A DNA stretch of 64,000 nucleotides from Nitrosomonas sp. (GTDB taxonomy: Bacteria > Pseudomonadota > Gammaproteobacteria > Burkholderiales > Nitrosomonadaceae), in NCBI GenBank assembly GCA_016703745.1, contig JADJBK010000006.1, positions 1,488,001 to 1,552,000 of the forward strand. The letters run 5' to 3'. Of this stretch, positions 46,304-53,957 are shown piece after piece; within the stretch, counting starts at the first letter, position 1; every line of letters starts with the position of its first letter. Made by a program: the position numbers and the translations under genes. The notes under the pieces were generated by a model, which worked only from the letters and a program-made list of their open reading frames with translations, searched no databases and was not told the origin of the DNA.

Positions 46304-47186
46304 TAATGCTAATCTGTTTGCTCTGGTAGATGACGAAGAAAGCCCGGTGCGGCGTATTCCTCTAACCGCCGAACTTAGTGCTGAGCTGTCCCAACTATTC
46401 GCCGAGCAGAAAAACGCCTTGCTGGATGGCAAACAAGCCTTCGACTTTACCGGCAGCTACAACGTCGATCACGGCGAAATCTTCACTATTCCCGCCTACC
46501 CCTTGCCGCAAGCCATCGGTCAGGCCATCAGTAATCCGTTGACAAATAGTCGCGTTTTGAATCTCAAAAATGAAACTCATCGGATTAAGGCACTGTTCAG
46601 TGGCACCTGGACGGTAGCCAGTAAAGTCGTCAATTTTCAGGTATTCGATACCGGCAAGCTCCTGAAGTGCGGTTTTACCCTAATCGGCTCCGGCGACACC
46701 TACAAAAAACTGGAAGAACCGGGGCTGATACTGCAAGACAAGCTCACCGCCCATTACGATAACGGGACGCTGTATTTCAGCTCCTACCACAACACCAAAC
46801 GCTTTCTTGATCTCGCTGACTACTACCGCGAAGCCACCGATACCGATCTCGACGCCTTTGCCGAAACAAAGTTGTTTGCCTTCAAGGATAAAGCCAGTTT
46901 CAAAGACAACGCCGACTCAATCATCCGCAAAAAAATCGCCTTGCTGCAAAAGAACAAGGTGCTGGAGAATATCACAGTGGCCGACATGCAGACCGTCGCC
47001 AACAACTTCAATCAGGAATTGCCAGAAGAGCATCGCATCCACATAACCGTCAACGATGACGGTAAATTGGTCATTCCTGAGGATAAGAAACAACTCAAAG
47101 AACTGATCCGCTTTCTTGATGAAGATTACGTAACTACACCGCTGACAAAGCGCAAATGCCTCACCAATTCCAAGCAATACCTGTGA
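46284..47186 (+). CDS. kwaB: Kiwa anti-phage system effector KwaB (DUF4868)
   Basis: The protein has 300 residues from the ATG at 46284; an ATG at 46293 is nearly as good. It overlaps kwaA by 20 nt. The sequence fits the DUF4868 pattern: YKKLEEPGLILQDKLTAHYD, GTLYFSSYHNTKRFLDLADY, and the end LIRFLDEDYVTTPLTKRKC followed by TNSKQYL. KwaB acts with KwaA against phage as a DNA-binding effector (known from the Kiwa literature). It is the last gene of the defence island. Confidence 0.85.
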   Translation: MPTMLNNNANLFALVDDEESPVRRIPLTAELSAELSQLFAEQKNALLDGKQAFDFTGSYNVDHGEIFTIPAYPLPQAIGQAISNPLTNSRVLNLKNETHRIKALFSGTWTVASKVVNFQVFDTGKLLKCGFTLIGSGDTYKKLEEPGLILQDKLTAHYDNGTLYFSSYHNTKRFLDLADYYREATDTDLDAFAETKLFAFKDKASFKDNADSIIRKKIALLQKNKVLENITVADMQTVANNFNQELPEEHRIHITVNDDGKLVIPEDKKQLKELIRFLDEDYVTTPLTKRKCLTNSKQYL

Positions 47187-47366
47187 GCTGCTGATGGAAA
47201 CGTCCATACGGACGTATGCTCAGAGGCGAAGATTGTATTTGCTTCCCCGGTACCCCTGATAACCAGCGTCTACAGATCGTTTGAACGGATAAACTGTACT
47301 TTCCCAAGTTTCAATACAAAATTCCGATTACGCGAAGCTAATCGGACCCACGCAGGCTAAACCAAA

Positions 47367-47735
47367 TCACTTTTGTGTATGCTCAGGTTCAAATACCATG
47401 GTGTCCGGATAATAGGTTTTTCCCCATTTCACTAAAGCCTGCAACACCGGGCGTAAATCTTCCCCTTTCTTTGTCAGTACATATTCGTGCCGTACCGGTT
47501 TTTGTTGATAGGCCTGCTGCAGAACAATCCCGGCAGCTCCCAGTTTTTTTAACCGGTCTGCCAATATATTGGTCGCTATTCCTTCCGGCGAAGCCAGTAG
47601 CTCTCGATAGCGCCTTTTACCCAATAACAGATCACGGATAATCAATAACGTCCACTTATCGCCAAGCTGATCAAGCGCACAAGCAATCGGGCAGAACGAT
47701 CGTTCAAAAAAGGGTTGGTTTGAATCATTCATCAC
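47367..47735 (-). CDS. HxlR-family transcriptional regulator
   Basis: The 122-residue winged-helix protein has the HxlR hallmarks: an N-terminal Cys (SFCPIACALDQLGDKWTLL), IIRDLLLGKRRYRELLAS and SNxL-like TNILADRLKKLGAAGIV, then KKGEDLRPVLQALVKWG. HxlR proteins sense oxidants or electrophiles. It is divergent from the GST gene (139 bp between starts), which it may control. Confidence 0.92.
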   Translation of the reverse strand: MMNDSNQPFFERSFCPIACALDQLGDKWTLLIIRDLLLGKRRYRELLASPEGIATNILADRLKKLGAAGIVLQQAYQQKPVRHEYVLTKKGEDLRPVLQALVKWGKTYYPDTMVFEPEHTQK

Positions 47736-47873
47736 GGATCAATATGCCTGTCAGGAAAATAATCGAATATGGGTAATATAAATAGATCACTTGCAATTAA
47801 CAAGCTTATAAGATATAGTTGCTTGCATAACACAAGTAACCCTATCTTCCATTTTATGATGAGGATCATCAGT

Positions 47874-48584
47874 ATGCTGAAGCTTTATCAATTTGAACGT
47901 ACTTGGGGTATTCCCAATTTAAGTCCTTTTTGCTGCAAAATCGAAACCTATTTGCGAATGGCTGGTATAGCTTATGAAATCAGGCCGGTATTGCCAATTG
48001 GCGCGCCCAAAGGAAAACTGCCTTACATCGACGATAACGGGAAAATTCTTGGTGATTCCCAATTCATCATCGCGTATCTCAAATTAACCTATCGAGATCT
48101 GGATGAAGGATTGACCAGCGCGGAATCCGCAGCATCGGTTGCAATGCAGCGCTTGCTCGAAGAACATTTGTTTTGGGTTGCATTGTATTCACGCTGGCAA
48201 TACACGGATGAAAACTGGAAAATTAACAAGCAAGCAATTTTTGGCGCACTACCGCCAATTATTCGGGGTATTGTCGCAAGCCACACACGACAAAAAATCC
48301 GACGACAGATCTATGGTCACGGAACAGGCAGACATCAAGCGGATGAGATCTTCGCTTTGGGCAAGCAGGACATTGATGCGCTCTCCGCAATCCTCGGGAA
48401 CAACCCATACTTCTTGGGCGATCGCCCTACCACGCTGGACGCATCCGCTTTTGGGCTACTGATTAATATTATTGGTTGCCCGATCGAATCACCACTTAAG
48501 GAATATGGTGCGGCACAAAATAATCTGGTGAGTTATGTAGATCGCATCAGGCGCGAATTTTACTACGACTTGCCGAGTGCCTGA
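47874..48584 (+). CDS. glutathione S-transferase-like (metaxin/FAX-type) protein
   Basis: The protein has 236 residues from the ATG at 47874; the open frame extends 35 codons upstream, but the thioredoxin-like fold begins at MLKLYQFERTWGIPNLSPFC. The N-terminal GST_N_4-type half (KLPYIDDNGKILGDSQFIIA) is followed by a helical GST C-terminal half (LGNNPYFLGDRPTTLDASAF). It probably handles xenobiotic or electrophile stress. An HxlR regulator is divergent. Confidence 0.85.
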   Translation: MLKLYQFERTWGIPNLSPFCCKIETYLRMAGIAYEIRPVLPIGAPKGKLPYIDDNGKILGDSQFIIAYLKLTYRDLDEGLTSAESAASVAMQRLLEEHLFWVALYSRWQYTDENWKINKQAIFGALPPIIRGIVASHTRQKIRRQIYGHGTGRHQADEIFALGKQDIDALSAILGNNPYFLGDRPTTLDASAFGLLINIIGCPIESPLKEYGAAQNNLVSYVDRIRREFYYDLPSA

Positions 48585-48663
48585 TCCCGGGTGCGGCGAT
48601 ACTTTGCTACGTTGTTTACTCCTGCCCTCGGTGGCATAAATGACGCGGGGAAAGCGTCTAAAT

Positions 48664-48697
48664 TAACCCCCATCGTGCTTATGTCATCATGGGGTTA
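48664..48697 (-). terminator. hairpin terminator at the end of rng
   Basis: The arms TAACCCC and GGGGTTA, extended by AT steps, overlap the rng stop codon on the minus strand. TTAATTT follows in the direction of transcription. It may serve both convergent transcripts (GST plus strand, rng minus strand). Confidence 0.6.
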
Positions 48698-50146
48698 GAT
48701 CAAAACGACATCGTACTGCTCCTGGGTATAGGAAGCGACGACTTGTAAGCTGATGGGTGTAGCGATGAAGTCTCCCAGATTGGCAAGTCGCTGGGATTCT
48801 TCATCCAGAAAGAGATCGATCACCTGTTGAGATGCCAGAATGCGAAACTCTTTAGCGCTGAACTGTCTCGCCTCCCTAAGCAAATCGCGCAGAATATCGT
48901 AGCAAACCGTCTGCGCGCTCCTGATTTCGCCACGCCCCTGGCAGGTAGGGCAAGTTTCACAGAGGATCTGCGCCAAGCTCTCACGAGTTCGTTTACGGGT
49001 CATTTCTACCAGTCCAAGCGCGGTAAACCCATTAACAGTCATTTTAGTTTTATCTTTAAGCAATGCTTTGTTAAATTCGGCCAGCACAGCGTTGCGATGT
49101 TCTTCCTGGTCCATATCGATGAAATCGATAATGATGATCCCGCCCAGATTTCTTAACCGCAGCTGTCGCGCAATGACCTGCGCAGCTTCCAGATTGGTTT
49201 TGAAAATGGTATCAGCAAAATTACTGATACCAACAAATCCACCCGTGTTGACATCCATGGTTGTCAACGCTTCAGTTTGATCCACAATTACATAGCCACC
49301 AGATTTCAAATCTACCCGGCGTGCCAACGATTTCTCAATTTCCTGTTCAACGCCATACAAATCAAACAAAGGTCTGACGCCGGTATAGTGGCAAATCTTA
49401 CCGGCATCATTCACCATATACTCTTGGGTGAATACCATCATTTTCTGAAAAGTTTCTCGTGAATCTACCAAGACACGATCTACCTCAGCATCCACAAAAT
49501 CGCGCAATACCCGCAGACTCAAATCCAGATCCTGATAGAGCAAAGCGGGAGAAGGAGACGTCAATGCACGTTGCTGAATATCAAACCAGAGTTTATACAG
49601 ATAATTGATATCTCCCTGTAATTCGGATACCTCCGCAGTTTCCGCCATTGTGCGGATAATAAAGCCGCCGGTGGCATCCACTGGCAGTGCATCCATTAAT
49701 TTCTGGCGTAGCTGCTCGCGTTCGGCATTATCCTCGATTCGCTGCGACACACCGATATGACAATCCTGCGGCAGATAAACCAACAAACGCCCTGCCAGAC
49801 TGATTTGTGTAGATAACCTGGCACCCTTTACTCCAATGGCATCCTTGACGACCTGCACCAGAATATTACTGCCTTCGGTTAACAGCTGCTCGATCGGCCG
49901 AATTGGGTGTCCATGAGAAAATTCCAGAATATCGGCCACATGAAGAAACGCAGCACGCTCCAGTCCAATATCAATAAAAGCAGACTGCATACCTGGCAAC
50001 ACCCGGCTGACGCGACCATTGTAGATGTTACCCACAATACCGCGACTGTTGTTACGCTCAATATGCAGTTCCTGCGTAACACCTTGCTCGGTGATGGCAA
50101 CACGTGTTTCCTGCGGGGTAATATTGACCAGAATCTCACTGCTCAT
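48695..50146 (-). CDS. rng: ribonuclease G
   Basis: The 483-residue endoribonuclease has an N-terminal S1-type region (SRGIVGNIYNGRVSRVLPGM and QSAFIDIGLERAAFLHVADI) and the RNase E/G catalytic core: GYVIVDQTEALTTMDVNTGG, GGIIIIDFIDMDQEEHRNAV with the metal-binding aspartates, and the zinc-link-like CETCPTCQGRG. It lacks the long C-terminal scaffold of RNase E. It processes 16S rRNA and mRNA. It ends the maf-rng group. Confidence 0.95.
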   Translation of the reverse strand: MSSEILVNITPQETRVAITEQGVTQELHIERNNSRGIVGNIYNGRVSRVLPGMQSAFIDIGLERAAFLHVADILEFSHGHPIRPIEQLLTEGSNILVQVVKDAIGVKGARLSTQISLAGRLLVYLPQDCHIGVSQRIEDNAEREQLRQKLMDALPVDATGGFIIRTMAETAEVSELQGDINYLYKLWFDIQQRALTSPSPALLYQDLDLSLRVLRDFVDAEVDRVLVDSRETFQKMMVFTQEYMVNDAGKICHYTGVRPLFDLYGVEQEIEKSLARRVDLKSGGYVIVDQTEALTTMDVNTGGFVGISNFADTIFKTNLEAAQVIARQLRLRNLGGIIIIDFIDMDQEEHRNAVLAEFNKALLKDKTKMTVNGFTALGLVEMTRKRTRESLAQILCETCPTCQGRGEIRSAQTVCYDILRDLLREARQFSAKEFRILASQQVIDLFLDEESQRLANLGDFIATPISLQVVASYTQEQYDVVLI

Positions 50147-50329
50147 AACTTGACATTCCAGATCTTGCTTTTTATTAGGAGCCGTAAAGAAATAAGTGTG
50201 CTAATTGGGTGAGTCTGACGGAATGCAAGGCGAGAGGAGGAGTCATAGCGAGCGATAGCGACGACAAACAATGCTGTAGCGTGCTCGCCAGATGCGATCC
50301 AAGTGTTACAGTTATTTATGATCGACTCC

Positions 50330-50956
50330 TTAGCCGGCAAACACCGGTATTCCCGTTTCTTCCAGCAGCTGCGCAGTTTCAAACAAGGGTAGCCCCATTA
50401 CGCCACTGTAACTGCCACTCATTTCAATAATGAATGCCGCCGCTTTCCCCTGAATTGCATAAGCGCCAGCTTTATCATGCGCTTCGCCGCTGGCAACATA
50501 AGTTTCAATCTCCTGAGAACTGATTTCACGCAATCGCAGTGTCGAAACTGATAATCGCAACCTGATCTGTTGCTCAAACGCCAGTCCGATTGCGCTATAT
50601 ACCTGATGCTCTCGTCCTGACAGCTGTTTCAGCATTGTTTTTGCATGCCCGGGATCACGCGGCTTACCCAGAATACAGCCATCCAATACGACTACCGTAT
50701 CTGCCGCCAATACCGGTTTTACTGGCAAACCGCGCTGACCAATACGCAACCAGCCTGCCTCAGCTTTCGCATGGGTCACCCGGTAGATATAGTCATCCGA
50801 AGATTCATCGGGCAATGGTGATTCATCAACATCTGCCGGACGAGTCAACGTCTCGCGCATCAGCAGCACACTGTGATGAATACCAATCTGCCGCAGCAGT
50901 TCACGCCGACGGGCGCTGCGCGATGCCAGATAGATCGAGTGTTTGATAGGACTCAT
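50330..50956 (-). CDS. maf: Maf-family nucleoside triphosphate pyrophosphatase
   Basis: The 208-residue protein begins with the family signature IYLASRSARRRELLRQIG and contains VLAADTVVVLDGCILGKPRD, GREHQVYSAIG and GAYAIQGKAAAFIIEMSGSY. Maf enzymes remove modified or canonical dTTP/UTP. The 183 bp between it and rng include a GC-rich stretch with repeated GAGCGATAGCGACG-like words that looks like an intergenic repeat, without a gene. Confidence 0.92.
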   Translation of the reverse strand: MSPIKHSIYLASRSARRRELLRQIGIHHSVLLMRETLTRPADVDESPLPDESSDDYIYRVTHAKAEAGWLRIGQRGLPVKPVLAADTVVVLDGCILGKPRDPGHAKTMLKQLSGREHQVYSAIGLAFEQQIRLRLSVSTLRLREISSQEIETYVASGEAHDKAGAYAIQGKAAAFIIEMSGSYSGVMGLPLFETAQLLEETGIPVFAG

Positions 50957-50986
50957 TGGTTAGTCAATCATGTTAGAGGTTAAGAT

Positions 50987-51454
50987 TCAGGCACGATGAT
51001 ACGGATGTTGCCGGTTCACCGTCATTGCCCGGTATAACTGTTCGGCGAGCAGCACACGTGCCAATCCGTGCGGTAAAGTTAATGCGGATAGCGCCAACTT
51101 CTGATGCGCCAACTGCTGAATAGCCGAATGCAGACCATCCGCACCACCAATAATAAATACCGTATTCCGGCCAGATGCCAGCCAGTCTGTCAGCATTTGT
51201 GCCAGCTGCAACGTGCTGGCCTGTTGACCGCGTTCGTCCATGACCACCACATGACATCCCGTCGGCAAGGCGGCTTGAATACGCTCGCTTTCGATACTCA
51301 GCAATTTATCCCTGTCCTTACCTGCGCGTTTCTCCGGCTTAATTTCCATCAAACGAACATCGGTCTCCCTGGGCATGCGCCGCACATATTCGTTAAAGCC
51401 TTCATCAACCCAGGCTGGCATTTTGTTACCGACTGCCAGAATGTGAATTTTCAT
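50987..51454 (-). CDS. rlmH: 23S rRNA (pseudouridine1915-N3)-methyltransferase RlmH
   Basis: The 155-residue SPOUT methyltransferase begins KIHILAVGNKMPAWVDEGF and has the knotted SAM-binding part: VVMDERGQQASTLQLAQML, VFIIGGADGLHSAIQQLAHQ and the end HGLARVLLAEQLYRAMTVNR followed by HPYHRA. It is directly downstream of rsfS, the classical rsfS-rlmH order. Confidence 0.96.
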   Translation of the reverse strand: MKIHILAVGNKMPAWVDEGFNEYVRRMPRETDVRLMEIKPEKRAGKDRDKLLSIESERIQAALPTGCHVVVMDERGQQASTLQLAQMLTDWLASGRNTVFIIGGADGLHSAIQQLAHQKLALSALTLPHGLARVLLAEQLYRAMTVNRQHPYHRA

Positions 51455-51463
51455 GGAGAAACG

Positions 51464-51793
51464 CTAGCGCAGGGAAGAAGCCCACAATCCCTCCAGATCA
51501 TAATACTCACGGGTCGCGGGCTGCATGACGTGTACTACGATCTCACCCAGATCAACCAGCATCCATTCACCAGTTTGCTCACCTTCCGCACCATAAACTT
51601 CGCCTCCGGCCGCCTTGACCACTTCCCGAACATGATTGGCTAACGCCTTGGTCTGACGGGTAGAGTCGGCACTGGCAACGACCATGATTGTAAATAACGT
51701 CGCAAACTTGCCCAGCTCAATGACGCGGATATCCTTAGCCTTAATATCCTCCAGCGCCTGGATGACAATTTTCAATAATTGATCAGAGTTCAT
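51464..51793 (-). CDS. rsfS: ribosomal silencing factor RsfS
   Basis: The 109-residue protein has the RsfS pattern: ALEDIKAKDIRVIELGKF, FTIMVVASADSTRQTKALAN, and GEWMLVDLGEIVVHVMQPAT followed by REYYDLEGLW. It binds ribosomal protein uL14 and blocks subunit joining in starvation. It overlaps the nadD stop by 4 nt, so they are coupled. Confidence 0.96.
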   Translation of the reverse strand: MNSDQLLKIVIQALEDIKAKDIRVIELGKFATLFTIMVVASADSTRQTKALANHVREVVKAAGGEVYGAEGEQTGEWMLVDLGEIVVHVMQPATREYYDLEGLWASSLR

Positions 51794-52473
51794 TTCTCTC
51801 CAACATAGATTTGGTGCCTGATGATATAACTTATTACGCTGTCAGGCAGTAAATAACGCACACTCTTACCTGCCTGGATTAATTTACGGATACGGGTTGA
51901 AGAGATCGCCAGCATGGTTGTTTGGGCGACATAAACCCTGCCGGACAATGATTCACGCAAATCGAGAATGTGATCAGTCCAACGATATTCACAGGCTTCC
52001 TTCAGAGATGGCGGCAAATCAGTCACATCCTTTATCAAGGTGCTGCCGGGTCTGTTGACTATCACGATATGGCACAATTCGAATAACTCTTGCCAGCAAA
52101 ACCATTGCGGTAATTTCAGAAAAGCATCGGCTCCAATAATAAAGCAGATCGAGCCTTGAGCATTGATTTCAAGCTCACGCCGGATTTCGCGCAGAGATTC
52201 AACACTTCGGGTTTCCCCTGCCCTCAGCAACTCGCGGTCATCCAGAAAAAAACGCGTATTACCACGAATGGCACCGCGCAGCATGACACGACGGCATTGA
52301 TTGGTTGCCAGAGGCAGATCGCGCAACCGTGGCTGACCAGCGGGTAAAAAACATAATCGATCGAGCGTTAAACTTTCCGACACTTCCTCGGCAACCCGTA
52401 AGTGTCCATAATGCACAGGATCGAATGATCCCCCATAAATACCAACGAGCGGGAACGACTCTATATTGCTCAT
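51790..52473 (-). CDS. nadD: nicotinate-mononucleotide adenylyltransferase
   Basis: The 227-residue enzyme of NAD synthesis has the nucleotidyltransferase motif GIYGGSFDPVHYGHLRVAEE and the ISSTRIRKLIQAGKSVRYLL motif near the C-terminus. The order nadD-rsfS-rlmH-maf-rng is a common proteobacterial housekeeping cluster. It lies 23 bp after aceF. Confidence 0.95.
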   Translation of the reverse strand: MSNIESFPLVGIYGGSFDPVHYGHLRVAEEVSESLTLDRLCFLPAGQPRLRDLPLATNQCRRVMLRGAIRGNTRFFLDDRELLRAGETRSVESLREIRRELEINAQGSICFIIGADAFLKLPQWFCWQELFELCHIVIVNRPGSTLIKDVTDLPPSLKEACEYRWTDHILDLRESLSGRVYVAQTTMLAISSTRIRKLIQAGKSVRYLLPDSVISYIIRHQIYVGEK

Positions 52474-52496
52474 AACCGCATTTAGTTTCTCTCAGG

Positions 52497-53888
52497 CTAG
52501 AATAGCGCCAGTCGCATATCTGCCAAAACTTCTGCAAGATGCGCAGTGAAGCGTGCAGCCTGGGCACCATCGATAACTCGATGATCATAGGAAAGTGACA
52601 AGGGCAACAGCAACCGTGGCATAAATTTCTCGTCGCGATAAACTGGCTGATAACTTGCTCGCGAAACACCAAGAATTGCCACTTCGGGCGCATTAATGAT
52701 TGGTGTAAAACCTGTCCCTCCGATCCCGCCAAGACTGGATATCGTAAAACTACCACCTTGCATATCCCCCGGTTTCAACTTGCCTTCACGAGCAAGAGCA
52801 GACAATCTGCCGAGTTCGGCAGCAATTTCCAGCACTCCCATCTGGTCTGCATGATGAATAACCGGTACCACCAGACCACCGGGCGTATCTGCCGCAAAAG
52901 CCAAATTATAATATCGCTTTACAATCAACTGATTATTACTATTAGTCTGATCAAGAGACGCATTAAATTCTGGAAATTTTTTTAAAGAAGCCGTCACTGC
53001 CTTGATCAAGAAAGCAAGAATCGTTAGCTTGACGCCACCAGCATCCAGTTTCTCGTTATGCGTCTTTCGCAGCGTTTCCAAATCAGTGATATCTGCCTGA
53101 TCAAATTGCGTCACATGCGGAATCATGACCCAGTTGCGTTGCAGATTAGCACCTGAAATTTGTTGAATGCGTGACAGCGGCTTCAGCTCAATCGGGCCAA
53201 ATTTAGCAAAATCAATCTGTGGCCAGGGCAGCAGATCCAGTACATTCCCACCTCCAGTACTTTGCCTGTCAGATAATTCCTGTTTAACAAAAGCATGGAT
53301 ATCCTCCTTGAGAATACGCTGCTTGACGCCCGAACCCGCCACCTTACGCAGATCCACACCCAGTTCGCGTGCAAAGCGGCGCACGGAAGGACCGGCATGT
53401 GGATTTATGTCAGCATTTTTACTGAACCCGGATTTCAATATCGGTATTTTTGATCCCTCATCAGGCGCCTGCTTTGCCAGCATAACGGCGGCATCGGAAT
53501 CAACATCAGCTGACGCAGCTTGACTCGTCAGTTGCTCCCCGTCTGCCCCGGTGGCTGAGCTGCCCGCATCCGTGTGAACAGCTTCTTTTTGCTGCGGAGC
53601 GGCAGGCGACTCTGCGGGTGGTTCATTTTCGGCAGGTATTAATTCCATCGTCAGGACCAATGCTCCCTGAGAAACCTTGTCGCCAGTTTTTAGCTTGACC
53701 TGCTTTATCTTTCCGGCATAGGGGGACGGAACTTCGACTGTTGCCTTATCCGATTCCAGCACGATCAGAGGATCTTCCTGCCGGACGACATCTCCCACTT
53801 TAACCAGGATTTCAACCACCGGAACCGCATCAAAATCACCGATATCCGGTACTACCACTTCCTTGACTTCAGCCACACCCACTCCCAT
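52497..53888 (-). CDS. aceF: pyruvate dehydrogenase E2 (dihydrolipoamide acetyltransferase)
   Basis: The protein has about 463 residues from the ATG at 53888. It has one lipoyl domain with the modified lysine in LIVLESDKATVEVPSPYAG, a long Ala/Pro/Glu linker, an E1/E3-binding domain (HAGPSVRRFARELGVDLRKV) and the catalytic domain with SFTISSLGGIGGTGFTPII and the active-site His in SLSYDHRVIDGAQAARFTAH. E. coli AceF has three lipoyl domains, so the single one here is a shorter form, as in many betaproteobacteria. It is downstream of aceE. Confidence 0.95.
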   Translation of the reverse strand: MGVGVAEVKEVVVPDIGDFDAVPVVEILVKVGDVVRQEDPLIVLESDKATVEVPSPYAGKIKQVKLKTGDKVSQGALVLTMELIPAENEPPAESPAAPQQKEAVHTDAGSSATGADGEQLTSQAASADVDSDAAVMLAKQAPDEGSKIPILKSGFSKNADINPHAGPSVRRFARELGVDLRKVAGSGVKQRILKEDIHAFVKQELSDRQSTGGGNVLDLLPWPQIDFAKFGPIELKPLSRIQQISGANLQRNWVMIPHVTQFDQADITDLETLRKTHNEKLDAGGVKLTILAFLIKAVTASLKKFPEFNASLDQTNSNNQLIVKRYYNLAFAADTPGGLVVPVIHHADQMGVLEIAAELGRLSALAREGKLKPGDMQGGSFTISSLGGIGGTGFTPIINAPEVAILGVSRASYQPVYRDEKFMPRLLLPLSLSYDHRVIDGAQAARFTAHLAEVLADMRLALF

Positions 53889-53957
53889 CAATCAATTCAT
53901 CGCAGAAAACATCAGCGAAAGAAACTGCTTTTACCTGACCAGACAATATTAGCTGAG

